From NCBI RefSeq assembly GCF_000485595.1, contig NW_014578862.1:5485-27455 (forward strand): a stretch of 21,971 nucleotides of DNA, written 5' to 3'. The notes under the pieces are model-generated. The model worked only from the letters and a program-made list of their open reading frames with translations. It was not told the origin of the DNA and did no database searches. Every line of letters starts with the position of its first letter. Positions within the stretch are counted from its first letter, which is position 1. Both the position numbers and the translations under genes were made by a program. The stretch comes from Priapulus caudatus. Its lineage: Eukaryota; Priapulida; Priapulimorpha; Priapulimorphida; Priapulidae. Below, in pieces: positions 1 through 9,852 of this stretch.

Positions 1-69
1 TCTACATATGTCCCATCATGCCTCTCTACATATGTCCCATCATGCCTCTCTACATATGTCCCAGCATGC
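1..69. repeat. 24-bp tandem repeat, about 3 units, cut by window edge
   Basis: The unit reads TCTCTACATATG followed by TCCCATCATGCC and occurs almost three times, with one change (CAG for CAT) in the last unit. It probably continues to the left of the window. The short ORF through it is only a translation of the repeat. Confidence 0.9.
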
Positions 70-890
70 CAAGCTAACCTTGCTGAATAAACAGAGAACA
101 GTGAATAATCGTTCTCAGCGAATCGTTGTTTTATTGCTCCCTCGATACAGCGAATGCGCACGACAACATACATTGAGTTCATGTCTAATGAGGAGAGTAC
201 AATTAACGGTAGTACGAAGAACCTGACGTGGTCCCATTGACACGACATATTCACAATGACAAGAAAAGATCTCGGTAAAGAACCTCTATATCGTGACAAG
301 GTCACAAAGACGAGATAAGGTCATGGTGACACGACAAAAGTCACAATGTGTCTACCCTTGTGACAAGGTCACAGAGATATGAAAAAGTCACGGTGACGCC
401 GCAGTCACTTGACAAGGTGACGGTGACAGGTTGAGATCCCTGTCACACAGAAACATGACGAATGAGAAGAGACGCTGTGACGACGTCTACACACATTCGC
501 TACAGTCGATCACCGCTTTGTCAGTTATTCACGTAAATCATTCACCCGAGAAGAAGTGAATCGTTTGCCGAATTATATCGTATCTTGGCAGTTACTTACA
601 AAAACATATTCGATCGAGTTTGGATCGATCTTGTACAAAAGTTGGCACTGCTTGTTAATTATTTACATTGATCAATCGCTCAAGGTAGCGTTGCTTGAGC
701 ACCTATTTAAACCGTGTAATCAACCCTAGAGTTCCATTACATTTCTGCTTTTGAGGTTAGAGTAGCTTTAGAAAAATTGACTGAATATCATCCACACCCC
801 GATTGTAAACTCTTCACCATCAAAGCACTACCTGGCAATTTCTCAAGTTTCAAGTTTTCCTTCTACCAATCAAGCCGGGGAGATGTGCTC
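70..890. other. Unassigned non-coding stretch
   Basis: No open frame with splice sites or recognisable protein is visible on either strand. Bases 236-435 are a degenerate run built from GTGAC, CACAA and AAGGTCA words (separate entry). The rest looks like ordinary mixed intronic or intergenic DNA. Confidence 0.6.
236..435. repeat. Degenerate GTGAC/AAGGTCA-rich tract
   Basis: Short words such as GTGACACGAC, GACAAGGTCAC and AAAGTCAC recur irregularly. Three perfect AAGGTCA words stand at 298-304, 317-323 and 365-371, with a variant AAGGTGA near 414. AAGGTCA is the extended half-site bound by monomeric nuclear receptors of the ERR/FTZ-F1 type. Here it may equally be the residue of a decayed tandem repeat. 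No regulatory role is shown by the sequence alone. Confidence 0.4.
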
Positions 891-896
891 CAGAAA

Positions 897-996
897 TACT
901 GAGACACACAGAGATAGATAGATAGAGATAAACAGATAGAACAAGAGATAGACAGAGAGAAGGTGAGCCCCAGACAGTAAGACAGACAGAGAGAAT

Positions 997-1034
<38 letters not shown>

Positions 1035-1180
1035 TAGTAAGAGAAAGAAAGAGATAGAGCCATAGAAAAACAGAAAACAGACATAAAGAAACAGTCAGAG
1101 AAAAAGAAAGCAAGAAAAAAAAATACACATAAAGATAAGCAGATACACAGATAGATTGAGAGAGAGGCAGATATAGACAG
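897..1180. repeat. Purine-rich (GA/GATA) low-complexity tract
   Basis: The plus strand is almost all A and G, with GATAGA words at the ends and a pure GA run around 1008-1030. The overlapping minus-strand ORFs rich in Leu, Ser and Cys are translations of the complementary pyrimidine tract, not genes. Confidence 0.9.
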
Positions 1181-1340
1181 ATAGCACACAATATTTCCCG
1201 GCCCCACCCTCACTAATTAGGGACAAGGGCTCCCTACCTTCTACATCATAGAATAAACCGACGTTACGCGACAGCACTCAGGTATATGAGATTATGCAAC
1301 ACACGCGTCTATCTATAGCACCTATCATATGCACACCGCA

Positions 1341-1658
1341 AGAGGGCGCTAGCGGTCATCGCGAGAGGGCGCTAGCGGTAATCGCGAGAGGGCGCTAGTG
1401 GTCATCACGGGAGGGCGCTAGCGGTCATCGCGAGAGGGCGCTAGCGGTCATCACGGGAGGGCGCTAGCGGTCATCGCGAGAGGGCGCTAGCGCTCATCGC
1501 GAGGGCGCTAGCGGTCATCGCGAGAGGGCGCTAGCGGTAATCGCGAGGGCGCTAGCGGTCATCGCGAGAGGGCGCTAGCGGTAATCGCGAGAGGGCGCTA
1601 GCGGTAATCGCGAGAGGGCGCTAGCGGTCATCGCGAGAGGGCGCTAGCGGTCATCGCG
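1341..1658 (+). repeat. 23-bp minisatellite, 14 units, GC-rich, CTCF-core-like
   Basis: Fourteen head-to-tail units each contain AGAGGGCGCTAGCGG followed by TCATCGCG. Twelve units are 23 bp and two (the 8th and 10th) are 21 bp, lacking one AG/GA step, which sums exactly to 318 bp. Variants are confined to GTCATC/GTAATC, CGCG/CACG and one GTGG. The centre GCGCTAGCG is nearly self-complementary. The core AGAGGGCGCTA resembles the 3' half of the known animal CTCF motif. There are no spacers, so it is not a CRISPR array. Confidence 0.95.
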
Positions 1659-1718
1659 ACCGCGGTCACCGCGGCGACGCGCGCTCCTGACTCGTTGTGC
1701 TCTCTACTTGCCGCGTAC

Positions 1719-1801
1719 GTTTGTGTCGGCGGTGGCGCCCCCTGCAGGCGGTAGTCCGGGCACACGCAGCGTGATGTCCTCGTTGCCGGCGCGGCGGACG
1801 T
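1719..1801 (-). CDS. Candidate internal exon, possibly of the CNK-like gene
   Basis: On the minus strand a pyrimidine-rich stretch ending CGTTCGTCCGCAG is followed by an 83-base open segment and a GTACGC donor. This is the same donor hexamer as the CRIC exon at 11830. In the frame used, two bases complete a codon and 27 codons follow (motif AGNEDITLRVPG), ending in phase 0. ITLRV would suit the last beta strand of a PDZ domain, but the match is too short to name. Its incoming phase fits the outgoing phase of the candidate exon at 3323-3453. A second frame is also open, and the segment contains a CTCF-like GC motif. It could be chance or a regulatory GC island rather than an exon. Confidence 0.3.
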
Positions 1802-1847
1802 CTGCGGACGAACGAAAAGACGGTTGCCGTTAGTCGCCAGGGGGCGC
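1735..1847. promoter_or_regulatory. Pair of CTCF-like motifs in opposite orientation
   Basis: CCTGCAGGGGGCGC on the minus strand (1735-1748) matches the general animal CTCF consensus CCASYAGRKGGCRS at 13 of 14 positions. TCGCCAGGGGGCGC on the plus strand (1834-1847) matches at 12 of 14. They lie just downstream of the minisatellite whose units share the AGRGGGCGC core. Binding is inferred from motif only. Confidence 0.35.
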
Positions 1848-1919
1848 CGCTGGTCTAGGGTTCTCGGGTGCGATCGATCGATCGTCCTGGCGTGATTGGA
1901 AGCAGAAGGCAGAAAGGTT

Positions 1920-2030
1920 CGATATGATATGACTACTAGGCACTTTAATTTAATTTAATTTAATTTTTTTTAGGGTTAGGGTTAGGGTTAGGGTTTTTTT
2001 TTTTAAGTGCCTAGTAGTCATATCATATCG
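1920..2030. mobile_element. 111-bp inverted-repeat element enclosing (TTAGGG)4
   Basis: Perfect 26-bp arms (1920-1945 and 2005-2030) begin CGATATGATATGAC and end GGCACTT. They enclose four TAATT-type steps, a T run, four exact TTAGGG units (1970-1993) and another T run. The shape is that of a miniature inverted-repeat element or a hairpin-forming telomere-sequence insertion. No target duplication is obvious at its ends. TTAGGG is the ancestral animal telomere unit, and here it is interstitial. Confidence 0.7.
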
Positions 2031-2212
2031 CACCTAACTGCCGGGTGCTGATTGGAACCTCTACTGGTCACGATCAACATTGCGATGGGGACATTTTGAA
2101 AAATACTGCCTAGCATCGAAGTGCTGCCAGGTCGACAATGAAGCGTGTACATATATAAATGTTTAAAATATAGTTAACTAGTAGTAGTAAACTATAGTTA
2201 AAATACAAATAT

Positions 2213-2824
2213 AGTTTAACTCGCTCTCATTTCCGAATATCGTGTTCAGTTGCGGACTTCACGGAAGCAAAATCCTGGGTTCGCACGTGTGCATAATGGT
2301 GACAGTCGTGCATCGCAATATACTTATCTGCCTTCGCCACATAAACACAACTTGTTGTTGTAGCTAGGTCGCTCAAGCTAGACCAGTAGATACACATCTT
2401 AAACTGGGTTTACACTACCGACTTTATGTTGGCGAATTGCCAAATTGGACCAACTTCTCAACTATACAACCGACAATCGACAGTGTAAACGCAAAAGTTG
2501 CGCGACCAACCGATCGATAGCAACTAGTTGGGAGATTAGAACATGTTCTATTTTTGCCAACTCGGAGTTGGCAAATTGGTAAGTTGGTCCAACTCGCCAT
2601 TTCGCCAACATAAAGTCGGTAGTGTAAACCCAGCTTGTGATGTGTATCTACTGGTCTAGCTTGTGCGACCTAGCTACAACAACAAGTTGTGTTTATGTGG
2701 CGAAGGCAGATAAGTATATTGCGATGCACGACTGTCACCATTATTCACACGTGCGAACCCAGGATTTTGCTTCCGTGAAGTCCGCAACTGAACACGATAT
2801 TCGGAAATGAGAGCGAGTTAAACT
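2213..2824. mobile_element. 612-bp near-perfect palindrome (fold-back element)
   Basis: The outer arms (about 2213-2400 and 2637-2824) begin AGTTTAACTCGCTCTC. They are complementary over about 188 bp with only about two mismatches (near 2289 and 2373). The centre is occupied by a separate 230-bp inverted-repeat element. There is no coding capacity. Near identity of the arms points to recent formation or gene conversion, or to a hairpin artefact in assembly. No clear target duplication is seen outside the arms. Confidence 0.85.
2404..2633. mobile_element. 230-bp inverted-repeat element at the palindrome centre
   Basis: Perfect 32-bp terminal inverted repeats start CTGGGTTTACACTACCGAC and lie at 2404-2435 and 2602-2633. 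The arms continue with imperfect complementarity around CCAACTT. It is non-autonomous with no ORF. The CTGGGTTTACACT end recalls short DNA transposons of animals, but I cannot assign a superfamily. It sits at the symmetry axis of the outer palindrome. Confidence 0.7.
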
Positions 2825-2879
2825 GAGTTTCATTAAGGTGGTCACACCATACAGCAAGAAGGAATTGAGCGTGGGGTCC

Positions 2880-3235
2880 AGACGGGCCTAGGGCAAAGAG
2901 AAAGGCAAGAAAGAAGAAGGAGAGGTAAGAATGATGGTAATGAGAGGCGGGAAGGAAGGTAGCGAGCATGGGCGGAGCCAGGAAGGATGGCAGGGAGCAT
3001 GGAGGGAGGAAGGAAAAATTATAGGAAGAACGGAAGGGAGGTAGGAAAGATGGCAAGGAGCAGAGAGGGCAGTAGAAAGGAAGATGGGGAGCATGGGAAA
3101 GACACGAAGGATGGCAGGGAGCATGGAGGGAGGAAGGAAGAATTATAGGAAGAACAGAGGAGAGGTAGGAAAGATGGCAAGGAGCAGAGAGGGCAGTAGA
3201 AAGGAAGATGGGGAGCATGGGAAAGACAGGAAGAG
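2880..3235. repeat. Purine-rich tract with a 124-bp tandem duplication
   Basis: The plus strand is mostly GGA/GAA with repeated GGCAGGGAGCATGG and AAGATGGGGAGCATGGG words. A 124-bp block starting AAGGATGGCAGGGAGCATGG occurs at 2983-3106 and again at 3107-3230 with few differences. The long minus-strand ORF across it is repetitive (Pro, Ser, Leu, Phe) and runs into the palindrome, so it is not a gene. Confidence 0.85.
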
Positions 3236-3322
3236 ATGTCTATAGTCGATGATTCAAGAGTAAAGAAAGAATAACATACAAGTCGTAGAGTGACACCAGA
3301 AAACCATATCTACGTTTGTTAC

Positions 3323-3453
3323 CTGATGCATTGAGCTCCTGGTGTCCATCTACATCCAGGGTTTCTGAGCTCGCAGATATATTGATTGCACTACTGTCGT
3401 CCTCTAGGCTGATTGTGCTGCCACCTGGTGAGGAATCACCCATCGCGCATCGC
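3323..3453 (-). CDS. Candidate internal exon, Ser/Asp-rich, possibly CNK linker
   Basis: On the minus strand a pyrimidine-rich run ending CACAATTCAG precedes a 131-base open segment that ends CATCAG|GTAAC. One base completes the first codon, 43 codons follow and one base is left over (phase 2 in, phase 1 out). The product is acidic and serine-rich, with motifs GDSSPGGSTISLEDDSS and SSETLDVDG, typical of a disordered linker. It lies downstream of the PDZ exon on the same strand, where CNK proteins have such a linker, and its exit phase matches the candidate exon at 1719-1801. I recognise no domain, so it could be another gene or chance. Confidence 0.4.
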
Positions 3454-3707
3454 CTGAATTGTGGGAAAAATGTCAAAATCTCCTTCTGCTTTATCTAGTC
3501 ATTGTAAACAGTTCTTGGTTTTGAGACAAACCTACCTAATACCAAGACACCACATTAAACCAGCACTGCTAACCCATGATATAAAATGTAATCTTACTGA
3601 CAAAGAATGTAACATACATGATATACTATGTCACACCCTCCATAAACGTCAGCTTATATATGTAACTCGCAAAATGCAGACTTTCCCATCACGCTTGCTC
3701 CCTGCCN
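3454..3707. other. Non-coding stretch ending in one undetermined base
   Basis: AT-rich, intron-like sequence with no supported exon. Base 3707 is N, just before a pyrimidine tract, which suggests a local consensus problem. Confidence 0.6.
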
Positions 3708-3781
3708 TCACTTCTCTCTCGCCTCTCTCTCTCTCTCTTTCTCTCTCTCTCTGTCTCGTCTCTTCTTCTCTCTCTCTAACT

Positions 3782-3816
<35 letters not shown>

Positions 3817-3862
3817 CGCTCTCTCTCTCTAATCTTCTCTCTCTCTCTCTCTCTCTCTCCTC

Positions 3863-3901
<39 letters not shown>

Positions 3902-3962
3902 CTCTCTCTCCTCTTCTCTCTCTCCTGCCTCCTCTCTTCTCCCGCGCTATCTCTTCTCTCTA
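3708..3962. repeat. Pyrimidine-rich (CT)n microsatellite tract
   Basis: Nearly all C and T, with long CT runs broken by TTC and CGC interruptions. The ORFs of Leu/Ser (plus strand) and Arg/Glu (minus strand) over this stretch are repeat translations. Confidence 0.92.
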
Positions 3963-5155
3963 ACAGATCCCCCTTCTCCCTATGACAGCGTCGGCTGCGG
4001 CCGTTGAAGAGACTGGTCGCCGCGCTGCAACACAGCCAAGTGACCTTGACCTTGAAAAAGCGACCGCGAAATGTCGACATGTTCGGGAACACTCCCACAA
4101 AACACCGGAAGCCGCTGCGACCGCAGTGAGTGACCGCGGCAGTGGCGGCGGCGGCGGAAGCTTTAGCTGCTCTTGTGTTTTCGTTTCCTGATCTCGACAT
4201 CGATATTATTTATTATTATTATTTATTTATTTATTGCGATGTGTTGCGATGTGTTGTCTTTGTATTCAGCATACTCTACCATGCGCTCTGTACACCTGCT
4301 TCTCTTATTTTGGGGGCCATTTCATTTGATGTTCGTAGCTGCTCTCGTAATGTTTTCTCTTCGGCACACACGTGCCGCTGCCATTTAAGCTGCTCTGCTG
4401 TTTTATTTTCGTCGCCGTCGCGCAATCCCACTTCAACGCTCTGCCGTTTTGCGATTTTCCGCGCCCGCCGCGAAATCCCACATCGGGCTGCTCTGATGTT
4501 CTTGGTATTTGGCGCACCTGCAGGGGCGCGCGATGCTCGCTTCCCCGAAGCACAGACGGAGCGCACACGAGCGTGGCGCGACGCGGGAGATTTCGCGGGT
4601 GAATGTCATCTACTGTTGCCGGGCGGGCCGTAACGACCGCTGCTCAAGCGTACACAGTTAAACAGTAGCCCACCACGATCGAGTCTATTATGCACCTGTG
4701 TGTTCGAGTAGTGAATTGTCTCGATTCATTCGATTATACGTCGATTCATCGGTTGAACATGTGGCTCGACCAAGCGCTTGCTTTTATCAAATATCCATAA
4801 TCAATTTTCATTGAAAAAATGGAAAATTCCGCGGTAAAAAAAATAATTTCGAAAAAAGTGATGAGAATCAGAGAGATCATCGCTTACTATACAAAAGTTA
4901 TCCTTTATTTAACATAGCTCATGTATTATACACACGTAGTAAAACAGTGCAAAACAAACCAGTATAACATGCGGCCTAAACAAGCAGCATACATGCACAC
5001 AACTGTACATCGCATCACGACGTTTACGCCCACAGCAGGCATTCAACACCCCGATGTAATCACGATGTTACCGTTCAATCATGTTATTGGGTCCAACGAT
5101 GATCGACGTTACGAAATTACAAACCGATTGACAACACTAGTGTTTACGGTTTGAG
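3963..5155. other. Unassigned stretch, GC-rich then AT-rich
   Basis: Bases 3980-4190 and 4390-4630 are GC-rich, and 4200-4236 is an ATT/ATTT microsatellite. Several overlapping frames are open, but none gives a recognisable protein with convincing splice sites. Bases 4640-5155 are AT-rich. I looked here on the minus strand for the missing end of the PDZ domain and found no convincing segment. Confidence 0.5.
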
Positions 5156-8100
5156 AGTATAGGCGTGTTGGAGTTTTAGGCGTCGGGTGAGTGCGACTAA
5201 CACCAGTGAGCTCGTATAATATGCTGTACGCTGTGTGTTAGGTTAGAGTCGAGGGACGAGTTTGAGGGGTCGTGAGGTGCGGACTTAGACCAGTAAGTTC
5301 TATATACGCACGCTGCTGTGTTAGGGCTTTTAGACGGTAGGGGGCCGAGTTGAGGGTGGGTGAGTGCGGGACTACAACAGTGAGTTATATATGGCACGCT
5401 GTGTGTTAGGCTAAGAGGTAGGGGCCGAGTTTTGAGGGTGGGTGAGTGCGACTAACCCAGTGAGGTCTATATATGCATGCTGTGTGTTAGGTTAGAGGTT
5501 AGGGGTTCGCAGTTTGAGGGTGGGCTTGGAGAGGACTCAAACCAGTGGTCTATATATGCCGCTCGTGTGTTAGGTTAGATGGTTAGGGGTCGAGTTTGAG
5601 GCTGTGGTTGTGAGTGGGACTAAACAGTGAGTCTATTATGCACGCTCGTGTGTTTAGCGTTAGAGGTTTAGGGGTTCGAGTTTTGAGGGTGGGTGAGTGG
5701 GACTAAACCAGTGATGTCTTACTATATGCACGCTGTGTGTTAGCGTTAGAGGTAGGCGGTCGAGTTGAGGGTGGTGTGAGTGTGGGACTAGACCAGTGAG
5801 CTTCTAATATATGCATTGCTGTGCTGTTAGCGTTAGCAGGTGTGGTCGATGTTTGAGGAGTGGGTGAGTGGGACTAAACAGTTGAGTCTATATGATGCAC
5901 GCATGGTGTGTTAGAGATTAGAGGTATGGGGCCGACGTTTGAGGTAGTGGTGATGTGCTGACTAGACAGTGAGTCTATATGTGCACTCTGTGTGTTTTAG
6001 GTTTAGAGGTAGGGGTTGAGTTTTGAGCGGTGGGTGAGGACTAAAACCAGTTGAAGTCTATATTGCACGCTGCTGTGTTAGGTTAAAGGTAGGGGCCGAG
6101 TTTAGAGGTTTGGGTGAGTGTGGACTAGGACCAGGTGAGTTATTATATGCACGCTTGTGTGTTAGGCTTAGAGGTTAGGGGTCGAAAGTTTTGAGGGTGC
6201 GTGAGTTGATAAACCAGTGAGTCTAATATGATGCATGCTGTGTGTTAGGCGTAGAGGTAGGGGTCGAGTTTTGAGGGTGGGTGTAGTGGACTAACCAGTG
6301 AGTTCTATATCGCACGTGTGTGTTCAGGTTAGAGGTAGGGTCCGAGTTGAGGGTGGTGAGTGCGACTAGACCAGTGAGTATATATGTGCACGCTGTGTGT
6401 TAGGTTTAGAGGGTAGGCGTTCTAGTCTCTGACGGGTGGGTGAGTTGGGACTAGACACGGTGAGCTCTATATGTGCACGCTGTGTGTTAGGTTAGAGGTT
6501 AGGGCGTCGAGTTTGAGGGATGGACTGTGAGTGGCGACTTAGACCAGTGAGTCTGATATATGGCGAACGCTGATGTGTATAGGGTAAGAGGTAGGGAGGC
6601 GAGTTTGAGGGTGGGTGCCAGTGGGACTAGCGCAGTGGTGATATATGTGACATACTGTGTGATTTAGGTTAGAGGTTAGGTCGGGTCGAGTCTTTAGTAG
6701 GTGGGGCGGGCGTGAGTTGGAGCTGAAACCAGTAAGTCTATATTGTGCGCACGCTGTGTGTTAGGTTGGGTAGGGGTCGAGTTTTGAGGGTGGGGTGAGT
6801 GAGCCCGACTATGACAGTGAGTCTATGATGTGCATACTGTCTGTGTTAGTTTAGAGGTAGTGTCGAGTTTGAGGGTGCGGTGAGGGCGACTGGACCAGTT
6901 GAGTCGTATATTTCGTGCGCTCAGTGTGTTTAGGTTAGGAGAGTAGGAGGTCGAGTTTGAGGCGGTGGGTGGTGGTCGACTAGACCAGTGAGTCTAATAA
7001 TATGGCACGCTGTGATGTGTTAGGGATAGAGGTAGGGGCCGATGTTTTTGAGGGTGGGTGAGCGGACTTAAGACAGTGAGTCTATATATGCACGCTGTGT
7101 GTTAGGGTTTAGAGGTAGGGTCGGAGTTTGAGGGTTGGGTGAGTAGGACTAAACCAGTGAGTCTATTATGCATGCTCGTGTGTTAGCGTTAGAGGTAGGG
7201 GTCGAGTTATTGAGGGGTGGTGAGTTGGGGATTAGACCAGTGGAGTCATATATATGCCACGCTGCTGTGTTAGGTTAGAGGTAGGGGTCGAGTTTTGAGG
7301 GTGGGTGAGTCGGACTGACCACGTGAGTCATATATATGACGCTAGTCTTGTGTCTAGGTTAGAGGTAGGGGTCCGAGTTTGAGGGTGGGTGAGAGTGGGA
7401 TAAACAGTGAGTCTATTACAGCGCTGTTGTGTTACCGTTAAGGTAGGGGTCGAGTTGAGGTGGTGATTGGGACTAAACAGTGACGTCTTATATATGCATT
7501 GCTGTGTAGTTTAGGTTAGAGGTAGGGGTCGAGTTCTTGTAGGGTGGGTGAGTCGAGAACTAAACAGTGAGTCTATATATATGCATGCTGTGTGTAGGTA
7601 GAGGCGTAGGGGCTCGAGTTTGAGGGTGGGTGCGTGGTAGGACTAGCCAGTGAGTCTATATATGCTGTGTGTGTCTAGGTTAGAGGTTAGGGGTTCTGAG
7701 TTTGAGGCGTGGGTGAAGTGCGTATAGATAGTGAGTTATATGCGCACGCTGTGTGTTTAGGTAGAGAGTAGGCGGTTCGAGTTTGAGGATGTGAGAATGA
7801 AGTAGGACTTAAACCAGTGATCTATATATGTACGCTGCTCGTGTTAGAGTTAAGAGGTATGGGTTTGAGTTTGTGCGGTGGGTGGTGGCGACTAAACCAA
7901 GTGAGTCTATATATGTAGCATTGCTGTGTGTTAGGATTAGAAGGTAGGGTTCCGAGTTGAGGGTGGTGTGGTGGGACTAGGACCAGTGAGTCTATGATGC
8001 GCACGCGGGTGCCGTGTGTATAGGTTAGAGTAGGGGTCCGAGGTTTGCAGGAGTGGTGAGTTGGTACTAGAACAGTGAGTCTATATATGCACGCTGTGTG

Positions 8101-9012
8101 TTAGTGTTAAGAGAGTAGGGGCCGAGTTGAGGTGTGGTGTGAGTTGGGACTAAACCAGTGAGTCTATATATGACCATTGCCTGTGTGTTAGGCGTAGAGG
8201 TATGGGGTCGAGTTTGAGGTGGGATGAGTATGCGAACTAAACCAGTAAGATCTATATTGTGCACGCTGATGTGTTTAGGTAGCAGGTAGGGGTCGATGTT
8301 TTGAGGGATGGGTGATGGCGACTGAACAGTGAGTCATATAATACGCATGGCTGTGTGTTAGGTTAGAGGTACGGGTGAGGTTTGAGGTGCGGTGAGTAGC
8401 GACTAAACCAACCAGTGAGTCTAGATATGTACGCTGCTGTGTTAGGTTAGAGGTAGGGGCCGAGTTTGAGGGTGGTGTGAGTAGACTAGCAGTAAGTCTA
8501 TATGTTGACGGCTGTGTGTTTAGTGTTTAGAGGTAGGGGCCGAGTTTGGAGGTGGACGTGAAGCTGGGACATAGACAGTGAGTTCTATAATATCACGCTG
8601 TGTGTTAGGTTTAGAGTACGGGGCCGAGTTTGCAGGGTGGGTGTAGTAGCGACTAGGACCAGATAAGTCTATATGTGCCACGCTGGTGTGTTAGGTTCAG
8701 GCAGGTAGGGGCCGAGTTTGAGGGTGGGGTTGAGTCAGGACTGACCGTACAGTCTAATGTGCACGCATGTGTGTCTAGGTTAGAAGGTAGGGGTTTCGGT
8801 TTGAGGCTGTGGCGTGAGTGGCGACTTAAACCATGGTGAGTTCTATATGTGCACGCTGTGGTGTGTTAGGTAGAGGTAGGGTTCGAGTTTGAGGGTGGCG
8901 TGTAGTGCGACTAAACCAGTGAGTCTATATGTCACGCTGTGTGTTAGGTTAAGAGGTAGGGTCAGAGTTTGGAGGGTGGCATCGTGAGTGTACTAACCAG
9001 TGAGTCATATAT
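5156..9012. repeat. Approximately 78-bp satellite array, roughly 48 units, indel-noisy
   Basis: About 3.85 kb of head-to-tail units. Each contains GACTAAACCAGTGAGTC, then TATATATGCACGCTGTG, TGTTAGGTTAGAGGTAGGGG and TCGAGTTTGAGGGTGGG. The consensus is about 78 bp, but nearly every unit carries one to several single-base insertions or losses, and phase is otherwise kept. Such random one-base indels look like uncorrected long-read sequence more than natural decay. There are no genes: minus-strand ORFs at 7822 and 8067 are repeat translations. It lies in the presumed intron 3' of the PDZ exon. Confidence 0.93.
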
Positions 9013-9114
9013 AATTCTCGTAGAGAGAGTGAGAGAGAAAAAAAGAGAGAGAAAAAAATGAGGCAAAGCCGTACTGTAGACACAGATGAACTCAAAATTA
9101 TACTCCAGTGAGCA

Positions 9115-9115
9115 C

Positions 9116-9155
<40 letters not shown>
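9115..9155. repeat. (AAT)n microsatellite
   Basis: About thirteen uninterrupted ATA/TAA triplets follow a short GA-rich run at 9017-9058. It is intronic and close to the donor side of the PDZ exon. The poly-Asn and poly-Tyr ORFs are translations of it. Confidence 0.95.
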
Positions 9156-9157
<2 letters not shown>

Positions 9158-9262
9158 TAATATATCAGCACTTGAAATTTACTGTCTAAAATATCAATGT
9201 ATGAGCGAATGCACTGACACGAGGGAGAGCGACGCTGCGCCTCACCGGCGCCACCTACGTAC

Positions 9263-9331
9263 CACCGTCTGGTTGTTGACCTGCACGACCTCGTCTCCTG
9301 GCTCCACCTTCCCACACAGGTCCGCCGGCGA
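9263..9331 (-). CDS. cnk: CNK homologue, exon encoding part of the PDZ domain
   Basis: On the minus strand, TCTCTCGTTGTTGCCGTAG is a good acceptor. The 69-base exon is exactly 23 codons, phase 0 at both ends, and the donor is GTG|GTACGT. The peptide starts SPADLCGKVEPG and continues GDEVVQVNNQTV. This is the segment of the CNK PDZ domain whose vertebrate form has SPAD..K, GDEVIQVN and QTVVGW. The known role of the family is a scaffold that holds RAF, KSR and other partners at the membrane during Ras-MAPK signalling. The preceding CRIC exon also ends in phase 0, so the missing exon or exons between them should total a multiple of three. The following exon, which should start near VGW, was not found. 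Many PDZ proteins share GDEV.VN, but the flanking residues and neighbours favour CNK. Confidence 0.85.
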
Positions 9332-9852
9332 CTACGGCAACAACGAGAGAAGAGCGAGCGTTTAAAACAAGCGAACGTTTAAAACAGGAGTACATCCTCG
9401 CTCATAATGCCCACAGATATGATCGAACGACGCTAGTACCATCGATGTAGGTGGCACTGTTATTGTCGACTGTACAAAGAATAATTTCCCGAACACTTTG
9501 TAGGCACAAGTTCTATTGGTTTCGGTAATAAATACGATAAAAGAAAATAACACACTTATGTTTCCAGTTTGTAAAGCCTGTAGACTCTGTCTAACCTGTC
9601 TGTCTGTACGTCTGCCTGTACGCATGCCTGTGTCTGCACACGCACACACACACATAAATACATATATATACACTAATAACGAGACTCACATTCAGTTTGA
9701 CATAACTGATGATGTACGTGCCAAAGTAAGACGACTGGATGTGCATCCCCTGTACAACACAAAATGTAAAAGTATCACTATCTGTAAAAATAAAATGAGC
9801 GATCACCAACAGAGATGCTTATAGTAAAACTACCAAATTTCAGCCTGATTAC
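9332..9852. other. Intron-like stretch with a TG/CA-rich microsatellite
   Basis: No exon is seen. Bases 9594-9675 hold CTGTCTG/TACG repeats passing into CACACACA and TATATATA. ORFs on both strands across 9362-9824 have no recognisable domain and no supported splice sites. Confidence 0.55.

Noticed and set aside
850-1277. Leu/Ser/Cys-rich minus-strand ORFs resembling membrane proteins
   Set aside because: They come from the complement of a GA-rich low-complexity tract in several frames at once.
1341-1658. Possible CRISPR array because of regular short repeats
   Set aside because: Units are contiguous with no spacers, and the context is an intron-rich animal genome. It is a minisatellite.
2270-2290. 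tRNA-derived SINE B-box-like GGTTCGCAC
   Set aside because: No A box at the right distance and no tRNA fold. The word lies inside the palindrome arm.
2745-3218. 157-codon minus-strand ORF
   Set aside because: It is a translation of the purine-rich duplicated tract and the palindrome arm. It is repetitive in Pro, Ser and Leu, with no domain.
4276-4566. Minus-strand ORF with a KWQRHV segment, tried as the missing VGWQ part of the PDZ domain
   Set aside because: Residues around it do not fit the family, no good acceptor precedes it, and the phase does not match the PDZ exon donor.
5156-9012. Telomeric or subtelomeric variant repeats (GTTAGGTTAGAGGTAGGGG words)
   Set aside because: The words recur only once per 78-bp unit among unrelated sequence, so this is a satellite and not a telomere array.
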